Source of the DNA: Gemmobacter nectariphilus DSM 15620
GTDB lineage: Bacteria; Pseudomonadota; Alphaproteobacteria; Rhodobacterales; Rhodobacteraceae
NCBI RefSeq assembly: GCF_000429765.1
Contig: NZ_AUCM01000003.1
Span: forward strand, 1-64,000
Length of the DNA: 64,000 nt
Direction: 5' to 3'
The notes under the pieces: generated by a model
The model's database searches: none
The model's input: the letters and a program-made list of their open reading frames with translations, nothing else
Told to the model about the DNA's origin: nothing
Program-made: the position numbers and the translations under genes
Shown here: positions 8,215-16,760 of the stretch, in pieces
How positions within the stretch are numbered: position 1 is the stretch's first letter
Layout of the letters: each line of letters starts with the position of its first letter

Positions 8215-9198
8215 TCAGGGCGTTCCGGCCCCGACAAGGGCGCGGGCGAAATCCTCGGGGTCAAAGGGGGCGAGGTCGTCGATCTGCTCGCCCACCCCGA
8301 TCGCATGGATCGGCAGGCCAAAGCGGTCGGCCAGCGCGACAAGAACGCCGCCGCGCGCGGTGCCGTCCAGCTTGGTCATCACAAGGCCGGTGACATCGGC
8401 GATCTTGCGGAAAATCTCGACCTGGTTCAGCGCGTTCTGCCCGGTGGTGGCATCAAGCACCAACAGCGTGTTGTGCGGCGCGTTCGGATCGACCTTGCGC
8501 AGAACGCGCACGATCTTGGCCAGCTCTTCCATCAGGTCGGCGCGGTTCTGCAGCCGCCCGGCGGTGTCGATCAGCAGCAGATCGGCGCCATCGGCCTGCG
8601 CCTTGGTCAGCGCATCAAAGGCCAGGCTGGCCGGGTCGGTGCCCTGCGCCGCCGTCAGCACCGGCACCCCGGCGCGCTGGCCCCAGACCTGAAGCTGTTC
8701 GACCGCAGCGGCGCGGAACGTGTCGCCGGCCGCGATCACCACCTTCTTGCCGGCCGCGCGGAACTGGCTGGCCAGCTTGCCGATCGTCGTGGTCTTGCCC
8801 GAGCCGTTGACGCCCACCACCAGCACGACCTGCGGCTTTTGCGGATAGAGCGGCAGGGGCCGGGCCACAGGGTTCAGAATGCGCGCCACCTCGGCCGCCA
8901 GCGCGCCGCGCAGTTCCGCCGCGCCGATCCGGCGGCCAAAGCGGCCTTCGGCGATGTTGGCGGTCACGCGTGCGGCGGTATCGACACCCATGTCGGACTG
9001 GATCAGCAGATCCTCGAGACTTTCGAGCATCGCGTCATCGACCAGCCGTTTCGGCTCGCCCTCGGTCAGGCGGGAAATCAGGCCGGGTTTCGGGCCTTCG
9101 GGGGTCTGTGGCGCCTCGGCGACAATCTCGTCCAGCCCGCCCGAGAGGCGGGTCGAGGATTTGAACAGCCGGTCTTTCAGTTTGCCGAAGAAGGACAT
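8215..9198 (-). CDS. ftsY: Signal recognition particle receptor FtsY
   Basis: The 327-residue SRP GTPase brings ribosome-SRP complexes to the Sec translocon. The NG domain is complete: GVNGSGKTT (P-loop), DTFRAAAVEQL, DTAGR and TKLDGTARGG. The acidic A domain that extends E. coli FtsY is reduced to about 25 residues, which is usual in alphaproteobacteria. The start at 9198 gives MSFFGKLKDRLFKS, an amphipathic membrane-targeting helix, with a GAAAGG ribosome site. Confidence 0.96.
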   Translation of the reverse strand: MSFFGKLKDRLFKSSTRLSGGLDEIVAEAPQTPEGPKPGLISRLTEGEPKRLVDDAMLESLEDLLIQSDMGVDTAARVTANIAEGRFGRRIGAAELRGALAAEVARILNPVARPLPLYPQKPQVVLVVGVNGSGKTTTIGKLASQFRAAGKKVVIAAGDTFRAAAVEQLQVWGQRAGVPVLTAAQGTDPASLAFDALTKAQADGADLLLIDTAGRLQNRADLMEELAKIVRVLRKVDPNAPHNTLLVLDATTGQNALNQVEIFRKIADVTGLVMTKLDGTARGGVLVALADRFGLPIHAIGVGEQIDDLAPFDPEDFARALVGAGTP

Positions 9199-9365
9199 GC
9201 AAAGCCTTTCGCTGGCGGTTTCCCCCTGCTAGCGCAAGGGCGCGGCAAGGGGAAGCCGCCGATGGGCGGAAATGCGCGCTGGCCGGGGCGGGTGCTGGAA
9301 ATCGGCTGGCGCTGGTGACATATTGGCGTTTCAATACCGTCATCCAAGCGTCATTCCTTCGATAC

Positions 9366-10142
9366 ATGAGCCTTGAGCGCCCGATCAACGCCGACCCCGA
9401 TCTGCCGGCCCCGTTGCGGGCCGCGCTCGAGGCTGCCTTGCAGGGCCCGCCCCAGCGGGTGCAGCGGGTGGCGGCGGGGGGGCGGGCGGTCTGGCTCAAG
9501 CAGGCCGAACAGCTCTCGCTGCGCTGGCGGCTGCAAAAGGGCGATACCCGCCGCGCCTTTGATGCCGACCGCGAGGGGCTGCACGACCTTGAGGCGCTGG
9601 GCCTGCCGGTGGCGCATGTGGTGGCCGAGGGGCGGGATTTCTTTGCGACCGACGAGGTGGGGGTGCAGATCGCCCATCTTCTGCGCACGCCCGATCTGGG
9701 CGGGCCGGGGCGCATTGCGGCCTGCCGTGCGGCGGGGGCGGCGCTGGGGGCGCTGCACCGGGCGGGGGTGGCACATGGCCGCCCTTCGATCCGCGACATC
9801 TGCTGGGATGGTCAGGCGGCGCGGTTCATCGACCTTGAACGCTATCGCCGCGGGCAAGGCAGTCAGGCGGCGATGGCGCTGGATGTGCTGATCTTGATGC
9901 ATTCGATGTTCGCGATCACCCGCGCCCCGGCCCCCGAGATCGACGCCGCGTTGCAGGGCTGGCGCGCGGTGGCGCCCACGGGATTGTGGCCTGCGGTGCT
10001 GCACCGCGCCGCGCGGGCGCGCTGGCTGGGCTGGATTGCCCGGCTGGCGCTGCGGCTTCGGCCGCGGTCCAGGGAACTGGGGGCGATCCCGCTGGTGCTG
10101 GACTGGATCGACCGTCAAGGGCGCGACACCGCAACGCCATGA
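9366..10142 (+). CDS. Kdo/WaaP-kinase-like protein with degenerate catalytic loop
   Basis: The 258-residue protein resembles lipopolysaccharide or BUD32-type small kinases. A lysine in AVWLK (K45) fits the ATP-anchoring position, and D156 in RFIDLERY fits the metal-binding DFE/DFD. The catalytic loop that normally reads HxDxxxxN is H137-G-R139 ... D144, so the catalytic Asp and the following Asn are both replaced. It may be a pseudokinase or a divergent enzyme. The ATG at 9366 is the best start. It lies about 50 bases before the AlkB-type gene in the same direction. Confidence 0.55.
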   Translation: MSLERPINADPDLPAPLRAALEAALQGPPQRVQRVAAGGRAVWLKQAEQLSLRWRLQKGDTRRAFDADREGLHDLEALGLPVAHVVAEGRDFFATDEVGVQIAHLLRTPDLGGPGRIAACRAAGAALGALHRAGVAHGRPSIRDICWDGQAARFIDLERYRRGQGSQAAMALDVLILMHSMFAITRAPAPEIDAALQGWRAVAPTGLWPAVLHRAARARWLGWIARLALRLRPRSRELGAIPLVLDWIDRQGRDTATP

Positions 10143-10190
10143 TTCCGGCGCCTTCCCGTGGCAGATGTGGCGCAAACGGGGATGTGGCCG

Positions 10191-11285
10191 ATGACCATTC
10201 AAGGCAGGATCGCGGCGCTTTGGGTAGCCTTGCGCGGGGGCGATGAGGCCGCGCGCGCCATGCGCGCCTTTGCCATGATCACCCTGCTGCCGGTGGTCTT
10301 GCTGGTGCCGGGCCTCGCCATCGGCGGCTGGGGCGCGGTGCTGGCGCTGGCGTTCATCAGCCCGGCGGTCTGGATGCTGGACCGCTTTGCCGCAAGGGCC
10401 GCGCCCCATGTGCCAGGAGCGGATGAATTCCCGGCGGCTGACGGGCTGTCGGCCCTGCTTGCGCTGACGCATCTGGTGCTGTTGCCCGTGATGGTCTGGG
10501 CGCTGGCGGGGGGTGTCGATCTGTCGGGCTGGGCGCGGGCTGCACTGTTTGCAGGCTTCGGGCTGTGGATCGGGCAGGTGTCCAATTCCAACGCGCACGA
10601 GCTGATCCACCGGCAGGATCGCCGGCTGCGGGCGCTGGGGGTCGCGGTCTATGCCTCGGTCGGCTATGGGCACCATGCCTCGGCGCACCGGCTGGTGCAT
10701 CATCGCTTTGTGGCGACCGAGGACGATCCGAACACCGCGCGGCGCGGCGAGAATTTCTATGATTTCGCGCGGCGCGCCTGGCCGGCCGAGTTCCGGGCCG
10801 GGCATCAGATGGAAACGCTGCTGCGCCGGCGGGTCAGGCGCGGGCCGCATCCCTATGTGGTCTATCTGGGCGGGGCGGCGCTGGCGATGGGGCTGGCGAT
10901 GGCCCTGGGCGGTCTGGCGGGGCTGCTGGTCTGGCTGGGGCTGGCGGCCTGGGCGCAGGTGCAGCATCTGCTGTCGGATTATGTCCAGCATTACGGGCTT
11001 TTGCGCGCCCGTCTGCCAGGCGGCAAACCCGAGCCGGTGGGGCCGCAGCACAGCTGGGATGCGCCGCACTGGGCCTCGTCGGCGCTGATGCTGAACGCGC
11101 CGCGTCATGCCGACCATCATGCCCATCCGGGCCGGGCCTATCCGGCGCTGGATCTGCCCGATGGCGGGTTGCGGCTGCCCTACAGCCTGCCGGTGATGGC
11201 AACGGTTGCCCTGGTGCCGCCGGTGTGGTTCCGGCTGATGGATCGCCGCTTGCCACCTGCGCCGCCGCCCTCACTGCGGTTGTGA
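10191..11285 (+). CDS. alkB: AlkB-type membrane alkane hydroxylase / fatty-acid desaturase family
   Basis: The product has about 364 residues and six hydrophobic helices. It carries the histidine boxes of the membrane di-iron family: HELIHR, HHASAHRLVHHRF, LSDYVQHYGL and NAPRHADHHAHP, the last being the alkane hydroxylase NxxRHxDHH signature. AlkB adds oxygen to the end carbon of alkanes, using rubredoxin. No rubredoxin or reductase gene is nearby. ATGs at 10182 and 10191 are both possible; a GGGG ribosome site favours 10191. The symbol refers to the family; the natural substrate is unproven. Confidence 0.85.
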   Translation: MTIQGRIAALWVALRGGDEAARAMRAFAMITLLPVVLLVPGLAIGGWGAVLALAFISPAVWMLDRFAARAAPHVPGADEFPAADGLSALLALTHLVLLPVMVWALAGGVDLSGWARAALFAGFGLWIGQVSNSNAHELIHRQDRRLRALGVAVYASVGYGHHASAHRLVHHRFVATEDDPNTARRGENFYDFARRAWPAEFRAGHQMETLLRRRVRRGPHPYVVYLGGAALAMGLAMALGGLAGLLVWLGLAAWAQVQHLLSDYVQHYGLLRARLPGGKPEPVGPQHSWDAPHWASSALMLNAPRHADHHAHPGRAYPALDLPDGGLRLPYSLPVMATVALVPPVWFRLMDRRLPPAPPPSLRL

Positions 11286-11345
11286 TTGGCGGTGGGGCCC
11301 AGGCTGTGGCAGGCTGCCACCCGACCCCAGACCGGAGTGCCCGCC

Positions 11346-11747
11346 ATGCGCCTTTGCCTTGCCGCCTGCCTGATGCTTGCCGCCGCCCCCCTTCGCGCTG
11401 CCGAGCCGCTGGACGGCGCCGCCTTCGAGGCGCGGGTTACGGGCCAGACGCTGGCCTTCGAGGTGCAGGGCCAGTCCTATGGGGCCGAACAATACCTGCC
11501 GGGGCGCCGGGTGATCTGGGCGTTTTCCGGTGGCCCCTGCCGCGCCGGCCAATGGTTCGAACCCGAGCCGGGCCGCATCTGTTTCACCTATGACCACGCC
11601 CCCGGCGATCTGCAATGCTGGGCCTTTTTCGACGAGGGCGGCCATCTGCGCGCGCGGTTCGAGGGGGGCCTGCCGCAGGATGATCTGATCGAGGCCAAGC
11701 GCAGCCCGGCGCCGCTGTCCTGCCCGGGGCCGGATGTGGGGGTCTAA
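11346..11747 (+). CDS. Secreted protein of unknown function
   Basis: The 133-residue product begins with a Sec signal peptide (MRLCLAACLMLAAAPLRAAEP) cleaved near residue 20. The mature part has four cysteines in GGPC, RICF, LQCW and LSC, probably two disulfides, and several aromatic residues (WAFSGGPCRAGQWF). This pattern recurs in small Rhodobacterales periplasmic proteins without known function. A weak GGAG site precedes the ATG. It converges with the exonuclease gene. Confidence 0.65.
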   Translation: MRLCLAACLMLAAAPLRAAEPLDGAAFEARVTGQTLAFEVQGQSYGAEQYLPGRRVIWAFSGGPCRAGQWFEPEPGRICFTYDHAPGDLQCWAFFDEGGHLRARFEGGLPQDDLIEAKRSPAPLSCPGPDVGV

Positions 11748-11770
11748 GCGGGCGCTATGCCACCAGCAGC

Positions 11771-11787
11771 GCGGGGGTCACCCCGCC
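11771..11787. repeat. 17-base palindromic element, copy 2
   Basis: This is identical to GCGGGGGTCACCCCGCC at 5862-5878. It lies between the convergent secreted-protein gene and the exonuclease gene and may terminate both. Confidence 0.5.
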
Positions 11788-11806
11788 CATGCCCGGTGGC
11801 GGCCCT

Positions 11807-13897
11807 TCAGCCCGTCAGGTTCGCATCCTTCAGCAGCCGTCCATGGCGGCGCACCTCGGCCAGCACCTCGCCAAAGGTGGTCAGCCCGCGCGCCTGCAGC
11901 ATCGGCACCAGTTTGAGGAACGCCTCGGCCGTCGCCATCGTGTCGCCAATCGCGGTGTGGCGGGCCTCTTCGGGGATGGTGATGCCCAGCCGGTGGGTCA
12001 GCGCATCGAGCGAATGCACATCCGACTGCCCCCAGATCACCGCCGACAGCAGCACGGTATCAAGGATCGGGTTGTCAAAGCGCAGGCCCAGCTCGCCCTC
12101 GCGCCGGCGCAGGAAGGTCATGTCGAAGGGCGCGTTATGGGCGATCAGCACCGCGCCTTCGGCAAAGCGGTGAAAGCGGGGCAACACCTCGGCCACGCCG
12201 TCCGCCCCGGCCACCATCGCATCGGTGATGCCATGCACCTCGGTCGAGCCGGGCGGGATCGGGCGGCCGGGGTTGACCAGCGTGTCAAAGACCTCGCCTT
12301 CGACGCGCCGTCCGTTGACTAGTCGGACGGCGGCGATCTGCACGATCTCGTCGCCTTGCTGGGGCAAAAGGCCGGTGGTTTCGGTATCAAACACCACGCA
12401 GGTCAGCTGATCGAGCGGGGTGTCGGCCACCGGGGCAGAGCGTTCGCGCGAGAGCAGGTCAAAATCATAGACCACCGCGCGGGCGACCGGGGCAGGGCGA
12501 CGCCCGGCGCGGCGGGCCTGACGGATCGGCAGGCACAGCCGGGCCGTGCCGTTGATACCTTCGGGCCAGCATTCGGTGGCATGGGTCTGCAGAACGGCCC
12601 GGCCTGTCAGTTCGGCAAGACCGGGCTCCAGCGGGCTTTCCAGCCATTGGTCCAGCGTGCCGACCGGCAGGGCAGGGCCGTCCCAGCCCAGCACGATCAG
12701 CGCGCCGGTGCCATCCTCGGCGATCTCCAGCCGCAGGGCGGCCAGCCCGGCATGGGCGGCAAGGCGGCGGGCCAGTTCGGCCACCAGAACGACAATCTCG
12801 AACCCGTTGCAGCGCAAGAGCAATTCCGCCGCCGTGCCGCTGACGGCCAGCCCCGCGCCTTCCAGCCGGGCCCGGATGCTGTCCAGCAGGTCCGAGGCGC
12901 GCGTCATCGACAAGAGCGCCCAGTCGCTGCGCCCCTCATCGTAGCGGGCGCCCAGTTCGGTGATGGCGCGGGTCAGCAAGGCCACCTCGGCCCGCATCGC
13001 GCGGTCCAGCGCGCCGCCGGGATCGGCGCCGCTGTCTTCGGCCAGAACGCCCATCACGGTCTGCAGATTGGCGGCCGGGCGGCGCACGCGGTCAAAGACC
13101 TCGGCCAGCAGCGCCTCGCGCTTGGCATGGGCGGCCAGATCGGCGGTCACATCGCGCAGGGTCAGCACATAGCCGGGGCCCGCCTGATCGGGGGCATGCA
13201 GCAGGCGCATCCGCGCGGCCAGCAGGCGCGGCGCGGGGCCGGTGGTGGCGCACAGAAGGTCCGAGGCCGCCTCGGCATCGTCGGTGTCCAGCAGACGGTC
13301 ATAGGCATGGCGCACCGGCCCTTCGCGCAGGTAGCCAAAGATGGTGCGGTCCAGCCCCGGCGCGCCCGAGGCGCTGCCCAGCAAGTCCTGCGCCATGCCG
13401 TTGTAGAACACCAGCTGATGCCCCGCCGAACATAGCAACACCCCCACCGGCACATCCGACAGCAGGGTTTCCAGCCGCGCCTTTTCGGTCGCCAGCCGCG
13501 TGGTTTCGCGCGCGACGGATTCGGCCAGCGCATTGCGGGTCTCTGCCAGCTTTGCCAGCGCCGCCCCCACGGCGGGCGCCAGATCGCCCAGATAGCGGGC
13601 GGTTTCGCGGTCCATCTCGCTGCCCACATCGGCATGGGACCGGCTGCGGATGCTGCCGGCCAGCCGCTCGATCGCGCGGGCGACATGGGTGTCGAACAGG
13701 AACCAGACCCAGGCGACGATCCCCAGCAGGACGAACCCCGCCACCATGCCGCCCTGGACAAAGGCGTTCAGCGTCTCGGGCGTGCCAAGGCGGCGATAGC
13801 CCAGCCACAGCCCGGCGATCAGCGCCGCCAGCCCGCCAAGCGCCAGCAGCGCAAAGAACAGGAAGATGCGCAGGCGCAGGCTGAGCCGGTCAACCAT
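11807..13897 (-). CDS. Membrane pseudo-histidine-kinase fused to a DnaQ-type 3'-5' exonuclease
   Basis: This 696-residue protein has two membrane helices (about 10-32 and 48-68), a HAMP-like/coiled linker (70-145), a PAS-like domain (146-250), a HisKA-like region (258-320), a degraded ATPase region (330-455) and an exonuclease domain (500-670). The phospho-histidine position is D269 (VFDRVRRP), and no N-box is visible, so kinase activity is unlikely. The exonuclease has a full DEDDh set: D504, E506, D592, H647, D652. Its start overlaps the receiver gene by 8 bases. It is the last gene of the acetate cluster. Confidence 0.85.
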   Translation of the reverse strand: MVDRLSLRLRIFLFFALLALGGLAALIAGLWLGYRRLGTPETLNAFVQGGMVAGFVLLGIVAWVWFLFDTHVARAIERLAGSIRSRSHADVGSEMDRETARYLGDLAPAVGAALAKLAETRNALAESVARETTRLATEKARLETLLSDVPVGVLLCSAGHQLVFYNGMAQDLLGSASGAPGLDRTIFGYLREGPVRHAYDRLLDTDDAEAASDLLCATTGPAPRLLAARMRLLHAPDQAGPGYVLTLRDVTADLAAHAKREALLAEVFDRVRRPAANLQTVMGVLAEDSGADPGGALDRAMRAEVALLTRAITELGARYDEGRSDWALLSMTRASDLLDSIRARLEGAGLAVSGTAAELLLRCNGFEIVVLVAELARRLAAHAGLAALRLEIAEDGTGALIVLGWDGPALPVGTLDQWLESPLEPGLAELTGRAVLQTHATECWPEGINGTARLCLPIRQARRAGRRPAPVARAVVYDFDLLSRERSAPVADTPLDQLTCVVFDTETTGLLPQQGDEIVQIAAVRLVNGRRVEGEVFDTLVNPGRPIPPGSTEVHGITDAMVAGADGVAEVLPRFHRFAEGAVLIAHNAPFDMTFLRRREGELGLRFDNPILDTVLLSAVIWGQSDVHSLDALTHRLGITIPEEARHTAIGDTMATAEAFLKLVPMLQARGLTTFGEVLAEVRRHGRLLKDANLTG

Positions 13898-14306
13898 GCG
13901 CCGGGCCCCCGTCCTGAGGCGGCGCCCCGGACAGAAGCCTTCGCACCTCCTCGCGCAACTCCTTCAGCTCGAAGGGTTTCGAGATGAACCCGTCGGCCCC
14001 CAGCGCCAGCCCCTTGCGCCGTTCAATGGCGGAACCGCGGGCGGTCATCATCAGGATTTTCACATCCGACAGCGCCGGATCCAGCCGCACGCCCTGACAG
14101 ATTTCATAGCCCGAGACCTCGGGCAGCATGACATCAAGCAGCACAAGGTCGGGATGCGTGCCGCGGATGCGGGCCATGGCCTCGCCGCCATTGGCCACGC
14201 GGTCATGGTCATAGCCCTCGCGGGTGAGCAGATAGTCGAGCGCGATGGCGATGTTGTCCTCGTCCTCGACCACCAGAATGCGTTTCTTCCCCCCATCAGC
14301 GCCCAT
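13890..14306 (-). CDS. Stand-alone response-regulator receiver protein
   Basis: The product has 138 residues and only a receiver domain. All key residues are present: acidic pair E14/D15, phosphoacceptor D58 in LLLDVMLP, T88 in MMTARG and K110 in ISKPF. There is no output domain, so it must act by protein contact. GGAGG lies 6-10 bases before the ATG. It overlaps the start of the pseudokinase-exonuclease gene, which suggests the two proteins work together. The true phosphodonor is unknown because the partner lacks the phospho-histidine. Confidence 0.88.
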   Translation of the reverse strand: MGADGGKKRILVVEDEDNIAIALDYLLTREGYDHDRVANGGEAMARIRGTHPDLVLLDVMLPEVSGYEICQGVRLDPALSDVKILMMTARGSAIERRKGLALGADGFISKPFELKELREEVRRLLSGAPPQDGGPAHG

Positions 14307-14308
14307 GG

Positions 14309-14830
14309 CTATCCTCCGTGGCAGGCCGCCGCCAGCACCGGGTCGCCCGCGTCCAGCGCCACCCAGGTGCCGCCCGACAAGGTGCCAGTGTCCGAAAATG
14401 TCACGCCCTCGGTCACATCGACGCGCCGCGATCCGGCGCAATCGAACATGACCAGGATTTCCTGATCCTTTTGCCAGCGGGCAAACCGCCAGACCGGGGC
14501 CAGCACCAGATCGGGCGCCTGCGGGTTGCGCAGCGCCTTGCGGGTGTCGACCAGCCAGGCCTCGGTCACCAGCGGAAAGGCATAGGTCCAGGGCCGCAGG
14601 GGCGAAGAACTTTCGCCGATCCGCGCCAGTTGCACGCCTTCGGGGATCCCCGCCTGAAGGCGCGGAAACCAGCCGTATTCCGACCAGACCGAGGCGCCCA
14701 GCATCCCAAGGCCCGCCAGCGCCGGGGCCAGCCATTTCGGCAGCCGATGCCCGCTGAGCCGGCGCAAGAACAGGCCGATGCCCGCGCCGCCGACGCCTGC
14801 GATCAGAATGGCCAGAAATTCAAAGGTCAT
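14309..14830 (-). CDS. Small membrane-anchored protein in the acetate cluster
   Basis: This 173-residue protein has an N-terminal pair of hydrophobic helices (MTFEFLAILIAGVGGAGIGL and a second near 35-52) and a soluble remainder that contains WSEYGWFPRLQAGIPEGV. No known domain is evident, but proteins of this size and position recur beside DUF294 genes in Rhodobacterales. It starts 13 bases after the DUF294 gene and ends 2 bases before the receiver gene, so it belongs to the same transcript. Confidence 0.65.
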   Translation of the reverse strand: MTFEFLAILIAGVGGAGIGLFLRRLSGHRLPKWLAPALAGLGMLGASVWSEYGWFPRLQAGIPEGVQLARIGESSSPLRPWTYAFPLVTEAWLVDTRKALRNPQAPDLVLAPVWRFARWQKDQEILVMFDCAGSRRVDVTEGVTFSDTGTLSGGTWVALDAGDPVLAAACHGG

Positions 14831-14843
14831 GTGCGGGGCCCCC

Positions 14844-16670
14844 TCAGCCCGGAGCGCCCCGGCTGGAGGCCGAGGATTGCATGGTGCGCACGACGACAAA
14901 GGCATCGCGCAAATGGCTGCGTTCGAAATCCGACAGATCGGCCGGCGCAAGGAAATTGTCGGGCTTGCGCCGCATCTGGACCAGCGTGGCCTGGTTGCGC
15001 AGGCGCGTGTCGGCGATCAGGTCATAGGCCTCGATCAGATCGCGCGCGCCGGACACCGAAATCACCCCGGCCTCTTCGGCGGCCAGCAGGCGGGCGCGGG
15101 TGTTGACAGCTGTCAACTTGCCGCGCAGCGCATAGATGCGACCCAGATCGACCACCGGCACCACGCCGTTCAGCTTCATGTCGATATGGTTGCGATGCTC
15201 GCCCGAACGGATGGTGGCAAAGCCGCGCAAAAGGCCCAGCGGCGGCTGATGCTTGAGGCTGTTCGAGATCATGTGCGCAACAAAGATCGAGTTCTTTGCC
15301 GCCAGATCCAGCGTTTCCGCCTGAAGGTCCGAGAACAGCGAGACCTGCCCCCCGATCGGGCGCAGATCGAACATCACCGAGGACAGCATCTGCGCCATCG
15401 GATCAGGCTTGTTGACCCAGCCGGCGAAATAGTCGCGCCAGACGCTGACCGGCTGGCACCAGCGCGGGTTGGTCGCCATCATGTCGCCGGGGCAATAGTA
15501 ATAGCCCGCCGCGTTCAGCCCGTCCGACACAAAGTGCGCAAGGCGCTGGAAATAGTCCATGTCGCCGGGCGCCATGGCATCGTCGATGAACAGGCAGTTG
15601 TCCTGATCCGACACGCCGGTCTGCTCCTGCCGCCCCTGACTGCCGCAGGCCAGCCACAGATAGGGCACGGGCGGGGGGCCAAGCTCGGCCTCGGCCATGG
15701 CCAGAAGGCGGCGGGTGACGGCATCGGCAATGTCGGTGATCAGGCGGGTCACGACCTCGTGCGCGTTATGGGCGCCGACCAGCTGCATCAGCAGTTGCGG
15801 GATGCGGGCGGTGGTGGCGGCCATGTCGGCCAGGGTGTCGGCGGTGGCCACATCGCGCACCAGAACGGCGGCGCTGACGGCCTGAAAGCGGGTCAGGTCG
15901 GTCTGTGTGACCATGCCAAGCAAGGCGCCATCGCGCACCACGGGCAGATGGCCGATGCGCCGTTCCAGCATCATGTGCAGAACGTCCGACCCCAGCGCCT
16001 CGGGCGGCAGCGACAAGGGGTCGGGGGTCATCACCGCATGGACGGGCGTTGCCGGGTCGCGCCCTTCGGCCAGCACCTTGTTGGTCATGTCGCGGGTGGT
16101 CAGCAGGCCGACGAACCGCCCCCCATCCACCACGCCAAGGCTGGAGACATGTTCGTCGCGCATGATCCGCGCGGCCTCGGTCACTGTGGCGGTCGGCCCG
16201 CAGGTGACCGGCTTGCGCGCCATCAGATCGGCGACCTTGCGGGTGGCCAGATCGGGGCCGCGGGTTTCAATCGCCCGGCCGCGGTTGAAGAACCGCTCAA
16301 AGGCCGGGCGGGTGGCGATCAGGCGGCGGAAGTCATCTGCGGGCAGCATCAGCACGACCGAAGGTTCCGCCGTGCGCGCCGTGGTCAGCGCGGTTCCATC
16401 GCGCATCAGCCCGCGTTCGCCAAAGGTGTTGCGCGGACCCAGCAAGGACACCAGCGCGCCCGAGGGGTCGACCACCTCGACCGCGCCGGATTTCACCAGA
16501 TAAAGCCCCTCGAGCGGCGCGCCGGCGGTGTAGATCTGCTGGCCCGCCTCCAGCACCATGCGGCCGAAGGAACTGGCGACTCGCGCCAGCTCGTCCTGCG
16601 GCAGGGTATCATAGGGGTGCACCGTTTCCAGAAAGGCGGCGATGCGGCCCTGGGGCGTCTTGTCGGTCAT
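14844..16670 (-). CDS. CNMP-CBS-DUF294 nucleotidyltransferase-like regulatory protein
   Basis: The 608-residue protein has a cyclic-nucleotide-binding-like domain (about 15-140), two CBS domains (about 155-275), a DUF294 nucleotidyltransferase-like domain and a DUF294 C-terminal helical domain. The transferase motif GSQGRQEQTGVSDQDN resembles the active site of GlnD. These proteins are typically encoded beside acetate symporters and are presumed to sense nucleotides or modify a partner; no target is proven. A GGGAGGA ribosome site supports the start. Confidence 0.88.
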   Translation of the reverse strand: MTDKTPQGRIAAFLETVHPYDTLPQDELARVASSFGRMVLEAGQQIYTAGAPLEGLYLVKSGAVEVVDPSGALVSLLGPRNTFGERGLMRDGTALTTARTAEPSVVLMLPADDFRRLIATRPAFERFFNRGRAIETRGPDLATRKVADLMARKPVTCGPTATVTEAARIMRDEHVSSLGVVDGGRFVGLLTTRDMTNKVLAEGRDPATPVHAVMTPDPLSLPPEALGSDVLHMMLERRIGHLPVVRDGALLGMVTQTDLTRFQAVSAAVLVRDVATADTLADMAATTARIPQLLMQLVGAHNAHEVVTRLITDIADAVTRRLLAMAEAELGPPPVPYLWLACGSQGRQEQTGVSDQDNCLFIDDAMAPGDMDYFQRLAHFVSDGLNAAGYYYCPGDMMATNPRWCQPVSVWRDYFAGWVNKPDPMAQMLSSVMFDLRPIGGQVSLFSDLQAETLDLAAKNSIFVAHMISNSLKHQPPLGLLRGFATIRSGEHRNHIDMKLNGVVPVVDLGRIYALRGKLTAVNTRARLLAAEEAGVISVSGARDLIEAYDLIADTRLRNQATLVQMRRKPDNFLAPADLSDFERSHLRDAFVVVRTMQSSASSRGAPG

Positions 16671-16760
16671 CGCGGTCCTCCCTTTGGTATCTTGCGCGCC
16701 GGGTTGGCCCCGGTCTGGCGATGTGCGGGGGGCGGCAGGGCCGCCCCCTCGCGGGTCTTG

